From positions 1 through 64,000 of the forward strand of contig CAJPFN010000005.1 in assembly GCA_905339215.1 (NCBI GenBank): a DNA stretch of 64,000 bases. The letters are read 5' to 3'. Below the pieces are notes generated by a model that searched no databases, was not told where the DNA came from, and was given only the letters and a program-made list of their open reading frames with translations. Positions 53,837 through 63,265 of the stretch are shown here, in pieces (within the stretch, counting starts at the first letter, position 1; every line of letters starts with the position of its first letter). The position numbers were made by a program, and so were the translations under genes. The stretch is from Rhizobiaceae bacterium. GTDB taxonomy: Bacteria; Pseudomonadota; Alphaproteobacteria; Rhizobiales; Rhizobiaceae.

Positions 53837-54820
53837 ATGAAAGCGGCTTGGTACCAGAAGAACGGCACGGCGCGTGAGGTTCTCGTCGTCGGTGAGATGC
53901 CGACACCCGAACCGGGCCCAGGCGAGGTTCGCGTGCGCCTCCACGTCTCGGGTGCCAATCCGTCGGACGTAAAGAGCCGACGCGGGCGGCCGCTCGCTTT
54001 TCCCCGCATCGTCCCCCACAGCGATGGCGCAGGTATTATTGATGCCGTCGGCCGCGGCGTCGGCACGGGCCGCGTGGGCGAGCGCGTATGGGTGTGGAAC
54101 GGCCAGTGGAAGCGCGCCGGCGGCACCGCGGCGGAGTACGTCGTCTTGCCCGAGGCCCAGGTCGTAACGCTTGACGACAATACCGATTTTGACGCCGGCG
54201 CATGCATGGGCATCCCCGGCCTGACGGCAGTCCAGGCGGTGCGGCTCACCGGGTCGTGCGTGGGCAAGACGATTCTGGTCACTGGTGCTGCCGCGGCCGT
54301 CGGCCACTATGTTACCCAGATCGCGACGCTGCGCGGCGCACGCGTCATCGGCACAACGTCGGCGGCGCGCGCAGACCACGCCCGCGCCGCGGGGGCCGCC
54401 GAAGTCATCGACTACAAGGCCGAGGACGTCGCCGCACGGGTCAAGGAACTCACCGGCGGCCGCGGCGCTGACGCCATCATCGACATGGACTTCTCCTCGA
54501 CCGCGAAGCTCCTGCCCGAGGGTGTGCTGGCGCCACACGGAAAGTTGGTCTGCTACGGCTCGAACGTCGCGGCTGACGTCCCGTTGAACTTCCCGGCGAT
54601 GCTCTGGAGCAGCCTGACCGTACAGATGTTCCTCGTCTACGAACTGACGCTGGCCGACCGCGCCGCCACGATCGGCGATCTGCAAGGGCTGCTGCACGAA
54701 GGCCGGCTGAAACACACGATCGGTGCGCGATACCCGCTCGACGCCATCGCCGAGGCCCACGAGGCGATCGAAGGCGGCAAGGTCATCGGCAATGTCGTGG
54801 TCGATGTCCGCTCGGCCTGA
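53837..54820 (+). CDS. NADPH:quinone reductase (MDR family, zeta-crystallin type)
   Basis: This zinc-free medium-chain reductase of 327 residues is predicted to reduce quinones with NADPH in the cytoplasm. It starts MKAAWYQKNGTAREVL and has SGANPSDVKSRRGRP, the nucleotide-binding segment ILVTGAAAAVGHYVTQIATLRGARVIGTTSAA, VIDYKAEDVAARVKELTGGRGADAIIDMD, and the C-terminal RYPLDAIAEAHEAIEGGKVIGNVVVDV. The structural and catalytic zinc Cys residues of alcohol dehydrogenases are missing, in contrast to the protein at 30078. It is divergent from the DMT permease gene, 180 bases apart, and stands alone. Confidence 0.92.
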   Translation: MKAAWYQKNGTAREVLVVGEMPTPEPGPGEVRVRLHVSGANPSDVKSRRGRPLAFPRIVPHSDGAGIIDAVGRGVGTGRVGERVWVWNGQWKRAGGTAAEYVVLPEAQVVTLDDNTDFDAGACMGIPGLTAVQAVRLTGSCVGKTILVTGAAAAVGHYVTQIATLRGARVIGTTSAARADHARAAGAAEVIDYKAEDVAARVKELTGGRGADAIIDMDFSSTAKLLPEGVLAPHGKLVCYGSNVAADVPLNFPAMLWSSLTVQMFLVYELTLADRAATIGDLQGLLHEGRLKHTIGARYPLDAIAEAHEAIEGGKVIGNVVVDVRSA

Positions 54821-54859
54821 ACGTACATGCAACCCATCGGAACCGTGTCAACCTGACGC

Positions 54860-55507
54860 CTAGAGGACCCGGTCGACCCACCAAGGGCCAGCACTACTTC
54901 TCACCTGGCCATTGGGCGATGCGTAGCGTACTTCGGCCACCGAATTCTGCAGGTCGGAGCAAATCCGAGTCTCGTCGAACGGCGTGATGCGTCCGGTGTA
55001 GAAGAAACCCTCGTTTGTGAGGTTGTCGACGCGACCGGCGAGCGCCTTCCGCAGAGCCGCTTCGTCGACCCCTTCCTTCGCCCCGATGATCACCGAACCT
55101 GGCGATGCGGCATAAAGGATGTCCCTGTTGTCGAGCCCGGCCGCACTCCACACTGAAGCTTCCTCGAACTGAGGGAACTCACCGTCGCCCCGCCCCACAG
55201 TGATGTAAGAACCAAGCGCTTCGCCGGGAACTGTGGGCACCTGATAGGGGAGCGCAATGAGCGCCATCCGCGGCATGCCGATATCGGCGGCATAGATGAA
55301 CTCTGGTTCGAAATAGTAGACGACGCCCCGACCGTCAGGCAGATTTCCGACAGTCTGCCTGACATAGAATAGGCCGACCTCGCGGATCGAATGAGAAACT
55401 CCCGTCTTCGCGACGATAATCCCTTCGAGTGATTCGACAATGTTCTTCTTGGACCTGCCATTTCGATTAATTTCGAGGCGATCCGACTGCAATGAGTAAG
55501 GTCTCAT
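54860..55507 (-). CDS. Hypothetical protein, orphan (215 aa)
   Basis: I do not recognise this 215-residue protein. It begins MRPYSLQSDRLEINRNGRSKKNIVESLEG and continues with mixed alpha/beta sequence such as VGLFYVRQTVGNLPDGRGVVYYFEPEFIYAADIG, VPTVPGEALGSYITVGRGDG and ILYAASPGSVIIGAKEGVDEAALRKAL. There is no signal peptide, membrane helix or known catalytic motif. By eye its codons are less GC-biased in the third position than neighbouring genes, with runs of Asn, Lys, Ile and Tyr, which suggests later arrival. It sits in a patch with the pRiA4b-like gene and a decayed gene fragment. Confidence 0.65.
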   Translation of the reverse strand: MRPYSLQSDRLEINRNGRSKKNIVESLEGIIVAKTGVSHSIREVGLFYVRQTVGNLPDGRGVVYYFEPEFIYAADIGMPRMALIALPYQVPTVPGEALGSYITVGRGDGEFPQFEEASVWSAAGLDNRDILYAASPGSVIIGAKEGVDEAALRKALAGRVDNLTNEGFFYTGRITPFDETRICSDLQNSVAEVRYASPNGQVRSSAGPWWVDRVL

Positions 55508-55562
55508 AGTGTTTCTCCCAATGTATTACAGAGGGAGATTAAGGCCTTTACCGTTTTCAGGT

Positions 55563-55640
55563 CTACCTGAAATCGAAAGCGCTCAGCCCCATCCCATCTC
55601 GCCGAGCCCAATGGGCGGTCGACGAGCGGTTCGGCGCGCG
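55563..55640 (-). pseudogene. Decayed copy of the 3' end of the neighbouring XRE regulator gene
   Basis: This stretch aligns with the last bases of the intact regulator (56349-56430) at roughly three quarters identity by eye over about 78 bases. On the minus strand it still encodes GLSAFDFR followed by a stop, exactly the end of the intact protein. A different frame encodes RPPIGLGEM, matching RPLGLDEM of the intact copy. The frame change between them comes from a one-base deletion near 55592. The pRiA4b-like gene lies between the fragment and the intact gene. The rest of 55508-55740 shows nothing else clear. Confidence 0.65.
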
Positions 55641-55740
55641 CAGCGGAAGGCAACTGCTTCGGAGCAATTGCGCGCTCGGAGCGTGTCTGGATCGACGTGA
55701 GGGGGTCCCGCTCCGATCCGGTTACGGAGAACGGAACGTT

Positions 55741-56304
55741 TCACGTCGTGTAGACCTTGATCGCCTTTCGGATCGCCTTGTTCGCGCGTTCGACGTTGAA
55801 GTCCGATGGCTTCCAGTCGCCGAGCCAGTCCTTGATCTCGTCGTGTTCCGGATCGTTGGGATCAGCCATCGCTTCCAGCATCGCTTCGAAACCGGGCGGC
55901 CCGCCGCTATCGTCCGGCGGACAGGCATTTTCGCCCGCCAGGCATCGCGGAGGCTTTTCGCCGGTGGCGATCGGCCTTTCGGCGACAACTTCGACCTCGT
56001 GCCACCAATCATCGCCGAAATCGTACTGGAAGCCGAAGCGGATGCCGGTGGAGAGGACGTCGCTGGCCAGGACGCCTGCCATGTCGAGGCTGTCTTCGAG
56101 ATCCAGTTCGTCGTCGAACTTGATGTCATAGCGACCGCCTTCGAACTCGAAGGCGAACATGTGGCTGGCATGCCATCCCATCGCGCCGACGATCGCAGCG
56201 CCGACTTCGTAGAGCGGCATGTCGTCGGCAACCGTCATCGCGCGCCAGACAACCGGCTCGACGTCTAGGAGCGTCACCTTCAGCTCGAACAGCCTGCGCA
56301 CCAT
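55741..56304 (-). CDS. Plasmid pRiA4b ORF-3-like protein
   Basis: This 187-residue acidic protein is of the pRiA4b ORF-3 (IS1096 TnpR-like) family: FELKVTLLDVEPVVWRAMTVADDMPLYEVGAAIVGAMGWHASHMFAFEF is followed by FGFQYDFGDDWWHEVEVV, PPRCLAGENACPPDDSGGPPGFEAM and ADPNDPEHDEIKDWLGDW. The family is common on plasmids and mobile regions but has no proven recombination activity. The start is ATG 56304, with GGAGG 5 bases before it; a GTG four codons earlier lies upstream of that site. It is positioned between the intact XRE regulator and a decayed copy of its 3' end, so it probably arrived or moved by a recombination event. Confidence 0.88.
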   Translation of the reverse strand: MVRRLFELKVTLLDVEPVVWRAMTVADDMPLYEVGAAIVGAMGWHASHMFAFEFEGGRYDIKFDDELDLEDSLDMAGVLASDVLSTGIRFGFQYDFGDDWWHEVEVVAERPIATGEKPPRCLAGENACPPDDSGGPPGFEAMLEAMADPNDPEHDEIKDWLGDWKPSDFNVERANKAIRKAIKVYTT

Positions 56305-56348
56305 ACTGTCCTCCACTTGCGGATTCGCGGTCAGTCTCGCTATTCGTT

Positions 56349-57797
56349 CTAGCGGAAGTCAAACGCCGAGAGCCCCGTCACCATCTCGTCCAGCCCGAGC
56401 GGGCGGGTGACGGGCGGCTCGGCGCGCGCCAGGCATCCCGATCGCTCGCAGAGCCGGCAGGCGGGGCCGACCGGGATCGCCGGGACCTGGCCGGCCTTGC
56501 CGCCCGACATCGTCGGAACGGCGGGCAGTGCCGCGCCATAGACGATCTCGTCACGAAAACCGATGTCGCAGCCGAGCAGCAGCGCGGTGCGCCGTGGCCG
56601 CTCGTTGAAGGCGCCTTGCGGACCTTCCAGCGTCCGCGCGATCGTGAGGAATTCGGCGCCGTCGGGCATCTCGACCGCCTCGACGATGATCTGGCCCGGC
56701 TGACCGAAGGCGGCATGCACGGCGAGCTTCGGGCATCCGCCGCCGAAGCGGCTCTGTGGAAAGCCCTGGGCGCCAGCCTTGCGGAAGCGGTGGCCGGCAT
56801 TGTCGACCTCGAGCATGAAGAACGGCACGCCGGACGCCCCCGGCCGCTGCAGCATCGTCAACCGGTTGGCGGCCTGCTCGAACGACACGCCGAAGCGCGA
56901 ACGCAATACGTCGACGTCGCATCGAGCGCGGATCGCCGCCGCCTGGAAGGCCGGATAGGGCATCATCAGCGCATGAGCTGCGTAGCGGCCGAGTTCGAAG
57001 CGCGCCAGCCGCCGCGCCTCGTCGGACGAGAGCTTCAGGGCCTGGATCTCACCCGCCACGGCCACCGTCATGCGGATCAGGCAGGCTTCCATGGCCACCT
57101 CACGCAACTGGTCGAACGGCGACAGCCGCTCCGACAGGAACAAGCGCTGCGAATGGCGGTCGTAGCGCCGTCGCCAGTTGGGCATGGTGGCGACGGGCAA
57201 TGCCTTGACTACAATCCCGTACTCCCGCTTCAGCCACGCCTTTAGCGCCCCGAACAGGTCGTCGCCCGGATCGAGCAGGGCATGGAAGGCCTCAGCTTCG
57301 GCTTCGATGTTGGCGAAGTAGTTGGGCCGGCGCTCGAAGACTTCATGGACTTCGTCGATCGGTAGGCGTGCCGCCGAAAGGGCCGTCGCCCGACCCTCGC
57401 GGGCGAGCAGTTCCGACAGGTCGGAGAGGCGCTCCGCCTGCTCGCGATAGGCGCGGAACAGCTTGACCATCGCGGCGGCCGCGTTAGGCGCCGCCTCGGC
57501 CACCTCGACCAGTTCCTGGTCGCCGGGCAGTTCGCCGGCGAGCAGCGGATCGGTGAACACCTCGCGGAGCGCGGCGATCGAGCCGCCGGCCTCGCCGTGG
57601 AGTTCCTCGGGCTCGACCTTGTAGACCGAGGCGAGCTTGAGGATGAGTTGCACGGTCAGCGGCCGTTGATTGCGCTCGATCAGGTTTAGGTAAGAAGGCG
57701 AGATGCCCAAGCCCTCGGCCATGGCGGTCTGGGTGAGGCCCTTCTGGTTGCGGATGCGACGGATACGCGGACCGGCGAAGATCTTTTGCTCGGCCAC
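56349..57797 (-). CDS. XRE-family regulator, RamB/ScfR-like, of acetate/glyoxylate genes
   Basis: This 482-residue regulator has an N-terminal helix-turn-helix (GPRIRRIRNQKGLTQTAMAEGLGISPSYLNLIERNQRPL), a middle IrrE/ImmA-like domain (REYGIVVKALP, LREVAMEACLIRM, ARFELGRYAAHALMMPYPAF) without a clear HExxH zinc motif, and a C-terminal DUF2083-type domain with Cys clusters (GGCPKL, ACRLCERSGCLAR). This layout is that of short-chain fatty acyl-CoA regulators such as RamB and ScfR. It is divergent from aceA, the classic RamB target, with 219 bases between starts. The C-terminal Cys residues may bind metal. It probably regulates aceA and itself. Confidence 0.85.
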   Translation of the reverse strand: MAEQKIFAGPRIRRIRNQKGLTQTAMAEGLGISPSYLNLIERNQRPLTVQLILKLASVYKVEPEELHGEAGGSIAALREVFTDPLLAGELPGDQELVEVAEAAPNAAAAMVKLFRAYREQAERLSDLSELLAREGRATALSAARLPIDEVHEVFERRPNYFANIEAEAEAFHALLDPGDDLFGALKAWLKREYGIVVKALPVATMPNWRRRYDRHSQRLFLSERLSPFDQLREVAMEACLIRMTVAVAGEIQALKLSSDEARRLARFELGRYAAHALMMPYPAFQAAAIRARCDVDVLRSRFGVSFEQAANRLTMLQRPGASGVPFFMLEVDNAGHRFRKAGAQGFPQSRFGGGCPKLAVHAAFGQPGQIIVEAVEMPDGAEFLTIARTLEGPQGAFNERPRRTALLLGCDIGFRDEIVYGAALPAVPTMSGGKAGQVPAIPVGPACRLCERSGCLARAEPPVTRPLGLDEMVTGLSAFDFR

Positions 57798-57843
57798 CGA
57801 ACGCCCTCCCTCGTCGTCACGTCTTCACAACGACCTATTACAA

Positions 57844-57859
57844 TTTTTACATTTTTACA
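57844..57859. repeat. Direct repeat TTTTTACA x2 in the regulator-aceA spacer
   Basis: Two adjacent copies of TTTTTACA (57844-57851, 57852-57859) lie in the AT-rich spacer, 47 bases from the regulator start. They could be a site for the regulator or form part of its promoter. No further support. Confidence 0.3.
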
Positions 57860-57931
57860 TGAACAACTCGTCAAAGGCAAGACAGGCTAACCCTTATCTA
57901 GCCTCGATTTCTACGATTTTTCTCGCTTCTT

Positions 57932-57942
57932 TTGCAGTGCAA
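57932..57942. promoter_or_regulatory. TTGC-N3-GCAA palindrome upstream of aceA
   Basis: TTGCAGTGCAA is a perfect palindrome with a single central base, 75 bases before the aceA start. It differs by one base from TTGCATTGCAA in the DUF1127 promoter and resembles the phasin sites. It also resembles the TTTGCAAA-like sequence bound by RamB in Corynebacterium, so the protein that binds it could be PhaR or the divergent regulator. Confidence 0.5.
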
Positions 57943-58016
57943 TGTAAATTAAGTCGCATAAGGCGGGCGCAAACCCGTTGTGACAACCCCGACGAAATCT
58001 GCAAGCGGAGTTTCCC

Positions 58017-59306
<1,290 letters not shown>

Positions 59307-59415
59307 GAATGCGAGAATCCCCCGGCGGGCCTGCCCCGCCGGGTCCGGGCATGCTAATGCTCCCGTAGCGAGATCGAGGAAACGCCCAAGGGGCAACGAA
59401 CCGAGGAGAAGACCC

Positions 59416-59658
59416 ATGGCACCGCGCACCCGAGTCAAGGAACGGGCCGAAGAGCAGGCAACGACGATGTCGGCCGACCAGCAGGCCGCGATCCGCATCG
59501 TAGCCAACGACCTCCACCGCCTCAACCAGTCGGTCATGAAGGCCGTGGACGCCGGCGTCTCGGTCGAGCTGGTTCGTTCGGCTCGTCACCACGGCGGCGA
59601 CGGCAACTGGGGCGACCTCCTCATCCCGGTGATCGTGACGCAGTCCACCAGCGGCTGA
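59416..59658 (+). CDS. Small hypothetical protein downstream of aceA (80 aa)
   Basis: This 80-residue soluble protein starts at ATG 59416, with GAGGAG upstream. It reads MAPRTRVKERAEEQATTMSA, then QQAAIRIVANDLHRLNQSVMKAVDAGVSVELVRSARHHGGDGNWGDLLIPVIV. The charged first 20 residues are followed by a predicted helix and a short His/Gly stretch. I recognise no named family; similar small genes after aceA occur in relatives as far as I recall. The gap of 109 bases and the terminator after it suggest that aceA and this gene form one transcript, so it may affect isocitrate lyase or simply be co-regulated. Confidence 0.72.
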   Translation: MAPRTRVKERAEEQATTMSADQQAAIRIVANDLHRLNQSVMKAVDAGVSVELVRSARHHGGDGNWGDLLIPVIVTQSTSG

Positions 59659-59681
59659 TCCGGCTCCGCCGGCACGAAGAC

Positions 59682-59714
59682 AGCCCGGGCGCCCGAAACG
59701 GCGTCCGGGCTTTC
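59682..59714 (+). terminator. Terminator after the aceA unit
   Basis: AGCCCGGGCGCC (59682-59693) and GGCGTCCGGGCT (59700-59711) form a 12-pair stem with one G-T pair and a 6-base loop, followed by TTTCGCGTT. It lies 23 bases after the small gene. Confidence 0.82.
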
Positions 59715-59915
59715 GCGTTCAAGGTCCCTTGCACATCGCCTCAAGTTGGCGGAATGCTACTCTTGTCTTATTGTTCCGAAGCCAATAGTTTGTCTTGCTA
59801 ATACTCCGCGGCGCAACGTTGATCCCCCCACTCGCCAGCCCCACGGCACAACCCTCCGGTATCGGAACACTATATGTCGGCGTCTCTTTTCGGCTCGAAC
59901 AGGGGAAGCAAAGCC

Positions 59916-60323
59916 ATGGCGGAGTACGCGGCCAACGACGACGTCAACTTCGGCCACGTACTCGTCGTCGGCCGCTCACCCGTCAATTGCGTGGTCGTCG
60001 CTAAGATCGTCGAACGGTCCGGATTGAGGTCGGTCTCCCAGGTCCCGGAAAAGGCAATCGAGGTGCTGTTCAGTCTGCGGCCGGGAACCGTCGTCCTAGA
60101 CGGCGGGCCGACCAACGGCGATTGCGACGAGGTGCTGGCGCGCATCGACGCCCAGCGCCGGACCACCGGACGCAGGGTACCGGCGGTGATTCTCCTGTCG
60201 ACGCGCGACATGCTCGGCGAAGACATCCCGGGCAACGCCATCGATGCCGTAGTCGCCAAGCCGTTCACGCCCGAGACCCTGCAGCCCGTGGTCGAGGGCC
60301 TGTTGCGCAGGATCCGGGGCTGA
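59916..60323 (+). CDS. Atypical single-domain receiver (CheY-like) protein
   Basis: This 135-residue stand-alone receiver-like protein has the strand/helix order of the CheY fold: HVLVVGRSPVNCVVVAKIVERSGL, then VLFSLRPGTVVLDGGPTNGDCDEVL, VPAVILLSTRDMLGED, and AVVAKPFTPETLQPVVEGLL. The usual acidic pair at the end of strand 1 (DD) is replaced by GRS. An Asp at the end of strand 3 (LDGG) and the conserved Lys of the KPF motif are kept. Phosphorylation is therefore doubtful. ATG 59916 was preferred to ATG 59874, because AGGGGAAG stands before it. An AT-rich 200-base region upstream probably holds its promoter. No kinase is adjacent. Confidence 0.82.
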   Translation: MAEYAANDDVNFGHVLVVGRSPVNCVVVAKIVERSGLRSVSQVPEKAIEVLFSLRPGTVVLDGGPTNGDCDEVLARIDAQRRTTGRRVPAVILLSTRDMLGEDIPGNAIDAVVAKPFTPETLQPVVEGLLRRIRG

Positions 60324-60441
60324 GTCCGTTCACCCCCTACGTCGGATTGGAGAGTGTCGCGGCGGGGCGGCGATTTGGCCCCCTTCCCATTCCTGATGCC
60401 GCGCGGCTATAGTCGCACATCCGAAACATCTTTGGTGATTG

Positions 60442-61875
60442 ATGCCTCCCGCAAAGAAGGAAGTCCGCACGGCGAGCCGCGGAGGCCGCGCGCGCACGCC
60501 TCAGTACGTCAAGAATTTCCGCGGCGTGAAGAACTGGAATGAGGCACGCGCTTGGCTTGAGTGGCGGGGTATCGAGGACATCGAGTGCATCACCCCTGAT
60601 CAGGCGGGGGTGGCCCGCGGCAAGATGATGCCATCCAAGAAGTTCACGTCCAACACTTCGCTGGCACTGCCGTCGGCCGTGTTCATGACGACGATTTCCG
60701 GAGGCTATCCCGAGGACGGCAACGGCTTCCATTATCCTGAGGACGATGGCGACCTGAAACTCGTTCCGGATCTTTCCACCCTGTCGGAAGTTCCGTGGGA
60801 AACCGATCCGACGGCGCAGGTGATCTGCGATCTCGTCCACCAGGACGGCCGCAACGTCGACTTCACACCGCGCAACCTGCTCAAGCACGTGCTTTCGGTT
60901 TATGCCGAACGCGGCTTGAAGCCGGTCGTGGCGCCCGAGATCGAGTTCTACCTGGTGCGCAAGAACCCGGACCCCGACTACCCGCTGACCCCGCCGGTCG
61001 GCCGTTCGGGTCGGCCCATCGGCGGCGGCGCCGGCTATTCGATCGCCGGCGTCAACGAATTCGACGAACTGATCGACGATATCTACCACTTCTCCGAGCG
61101 GCAGGGGCTAGAGATCGACACGCTGATCCACGAGGAAGGAGCGGGACAGCTGGAGATCAACCTCAGACACGGCGATCCGGTCGAGCTTGCCGACCAGGTT
61201 TTCCTGTTCAAGCGCACGATCCGCGAAGCGGCGCTCAAGCACGATACCTATGCGACGTTCATGGCCAAGCCGATCCAGGGCCAACCTGGCTCGGCCATGC
61301 ATATCCACCAGTCGATCCTCGACCGCAAGACCGGCCGTAACATCTTCACGGCCGAGGACGGGACAGAGGCCGCGGCCTTCCGCAACTTCATCGGCGGCAT
61401 GCAAAGGCACGTGCCGAACGCGCTGGTGATGATGGCGCCCTACGTGAATTCCTACCGCCGGCTGACCCAGGCTGCCTCGGCGCCGGTCAACAACAAGTGG
61501 GGTTACGACAACCGCACGACCGCCTTCCGCGTGCCGCGCTCGGATCCGGCCGCCCGCCGCGTCGAGAACCGCATCCCGTCGTCCGACGCCAATCCCTATC
61601 TCGCGCTGGCCGCTTCGCTCGCCTGCGGCCTGATTGGACTGGTCAATCAGCTTCCGGCAGAGGAACCGGTCCTGACCACGGCCAACGAAGACGAGATCGA
61701 CCTGCCGCGTGGCCTGCTCGAGGCTGTCGACCTGTTCGAGAACGACAACGACCTGCGCAAGATACTTGGCGACGCCTTCGTCTCCACCTACGCCGCGATC
61801 AAGAAAGCTGAATTCGAAACTTTCATGGAGGTGATCAGTCCGTGGGAGCGGGAGTTCCTGTTGCTGAACGTTTGA
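60442..61875 (+). CDS. Glutamine synthetase family protein, PuuA-like (copy 2)
   Basis: This 477-residue ligase with the glutamine synthetase fold has VAPEIEFYLVRKNPDP, GAGQLEINLRHGDPVELADQ, MAKPIQGQPGSAMHIHQSILD, NSYRRLTQAASAPVNNKWGYDNRTTAFRVP and NRIPSSDANPYLALAASLACGL. A basic N-terminal tail (MPPAKKEVRTASRGGRAR) precedes the domain. It is followed 87 bases later by a PuuB-like oxidase, so it probably makes gamma-glutamylputrescine for that enzyme. It differs clearly from the copy at 51176, so the two are not a recent duplication. The start is ATG 60442; a TTG one codon earlier is less likely. Confidence 0.9.
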   Translation: MPPAKKEVRTASRGGRARTPQYVKNFRGVKNWNEARAWLEWRGIEDIECITPDQAGVARGKMMPSKKFTSNTSLALPSAVFMTTISGGYPEDGNGFHYPEDDGDLKLVPDLSTLSEVPWETDPTAQVICDLVHQDGRNVDFTPRNLLKHVLSVYAERGLKPVVAPEIEFYLVRKNPDPDYPLTPPVGRSGRPIGGGAGYSIAGVNEFDELIDDIYHFSERQGLEIDTLIHEEGAGQLEINLRHGDPVELADQVFLFKRTIREAALKHDTYATFMAKPIQGQPGSAMHIHQSILDRKTGRNIFTAEDGTEAAAFRNFIGGMQRHVPNALVMMAPYVNSYRRLTQAASAPVNNKWGYDNRTTAFRVPRSDPAARRVENRIPSSDANPYLALAASLACGLIGLVNQLPAEEPVLTTANEDEIDLPRGLLEAVDLFENDNDLRKILGDAFVSTYAAIKKAEFETFMEVISPWEREFLLLNV

Positions 61876-61880
61876 TGGTT

Positions 61881-61955
61881 CGGTCGTTGTTCGTCCGTCG
61901 TCGGTCGACGCGACATAGTGACCGCAGGCATTCCTCGACCGACGAACAACGACCG
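61881..61955. repeat. 15-base inverted repeat between the PuuA-like and PuuB-like genes
   Basis: CGGTCGTTGTTCGTC (61881-61895) and GACGAACAACGACCG (61941-61955) are exact inverted copies, with further partial pairing inside (CGGTCGA at 61902-61908, TCGACCG at 61935-61941). The structure fills the 87-base gap and ends 7 bases before the ATG of the oxidase gene, where it would cover the ribosome site. It has no T tract. Confidence 0.75.
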
Positions 61956-61962
61956 ACTGTCC

Positions 61963-63249
61963 ATGACCTATCTCTCTCCCATCTCTCCCGGATACTCCTG
62001 GTACGAAGACACGGTTGGCGAACGGCCGGCCTATCCCAAGCTCGACGGCGACTGTACGACTGACGTCGTCATCGTCGGCGGCGGCTTCACTGGGCTTTCG
62101 GCCGCAGTCAACCTCGCCAAGGCGGGCACGAACGTCGTTCTCATCGAGGCGCATCGCTTCGGCGACGGCGCGTCGGGGCGCAACGGGGGTCAGTTTGGCA
62201 CCGGCCAGCGGGCCTGGGTGGAAGAGCTCGAGGAGGAACTCGGTTTCACCCGGGCCAAGGCGCTGTTCGACCTCGCGGAGGAAGCCAAGGCCTATGTCAT
62301 CGACTTCAGCGCCACCCACGGCATCGATATCGACTATGTCCCCGGGCAGTTGTCGGTAGTTCACAAGAAGCGCTACCTCGACGACTACCGCAAGCATGCC
62401 GAGATCATGGCGACCCGCTTCGGCTACCCGCATATCAGCCACATGGACGCGGCCGAGACGGCGCGGCGGCTGGGTTCGGAGCGCTTCTTCGGTGGCAACC
62501 GCGACACTGGCACCGGGCACATCCATCCCCTCAAGCTCGTCGTAGGCACGGCCCGAGTCGCCGCGGAGGCCGGGGCGAAGCTTTACGAGAACACCAAGGC
62601 ACTGAAGATCGAGTCGCGCGGCGGCAAGGTCGTGGTGACGACGCCGACCGGAACGATCAGGGCGGCGAAGGGACTGCTTGCAGTCAACGCCTATGGCGGC
62701 GACCTCGAGCCGGATAGCGCCGCGCATGTGATGCCGATCGGCTCGTTCATCGGTGCCACCGTGCCGCTCGGCGCCGACAGTCCGGTGATTCCTGGTGGGG
62801 AATCGGTCGACGATTCGCGTTTCGTCGTCCGCTACTTCCGCAAATCGAAGGACGGCCGGCTCCTCTTCGGCGGGCGCGAGATCTATGCGGCGAAGGACCC
62901 GAAGGACATCCACATACACATCCGCCGACAGATCACCGAGATCTATCCGGCGCTGAAAGACATCGAGATCACCCATGGATGGGGCGGCTTCGTCGGCATT
63001 ACCATGCCGCGGAAGCCATACGTGCGCGAGGTCATGCCCAACGTAATCTCCGCCGGCGGCTATTCCGGCCACGGCGTGATGCTGTCCAATTTTGTCGGCA
63101 AGCTCTATGCTGAGACGGTCGGCGGCAACCGCGACCGGCTGCGGCTTCTCGAAGACCTGAAAATCCCGCCCTTCCCCGGCGGCCGCCGCCTGCGCGCGCC
63201 GCTTCTTTTCCTTGCGCTGAATTGGTTCGCGCTGCGCGACCGGCTCTGA
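61963..63249 (+). CDS. puuB: FAD-dependent amine oxidoreductase, PuuB-like gamma-glutamylputrescine oxidase
   Basis: This DAO-family flavoprotein of 428 residues is predicted to oxidise gamma-glutamylputrescine to the aldehyde, with release of ammonia and hydrogen peroxide. It starts SPISPGYSWYEDTVGERPAYP, typical of PuuB/OrdL proteins. The FAD motif TDVVIVGGGFTGLSAAVNLAKAG and GDGASGRNGGQFGTGQR follow, then DTGTGHIHPLKLVVGTARVAAEAGAKLYE and the C-terminal GWGGFVGITMPRKPYVREVMPNVISAGGYSGHGVMLSNFVGKLYAE. It follows the second PuuA-like ligase as in putrescine breakdown loci. The start is ATG 61963. The symbol is by analogy; the amine substrate is not proven. Confidence 0.85.
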   Translation: MTYLSPISPGYSWYEDTVGERPAYPKLDGDCTTDVVIVGGGFTGLSAAVNLAKAGTNVVLIEAHRFGDGASGRNGGQFGTGQRAWVEELEEELGFTRAKALFDLAEEAKAYVIDFSATHGIDIDYVPGQLSVVHKKRYLDDYRKHAEIMATRFGYPHISHMDAAETARRLGSERFFGGNRDTGTGHIHPLKLVVGTARVAAEAGAKLYENTKALKIESRGGKVVVTTPTGTIRAAKGLLAVNAYGGDLEPDSAAHVMPIGSFIGATVPLGADSPVIPGGESVDDSRFVVRYFRKSKDGRLLFGGREIYAAKDPKDIHIHIRRQITEIYPALKDIEITHGWGGFVGITMPRKPYVREVMPNVISAGGYSGHGVMLSNFVGKLYAETVGGNRDRLRLLEDLKIPPFPGGRRLRAPLLFLALNWFALRDRL

Positions 63250-63265
63250 TTCGGGTGCTCCGAAG

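Noticed and set aside
57894-57960. A small coding frame in the regulator-aceA spacer
   Set aside because: The spacer is AT-rich with operator-like repeats and no ribosome site before any ATG. It is better read as a control region.
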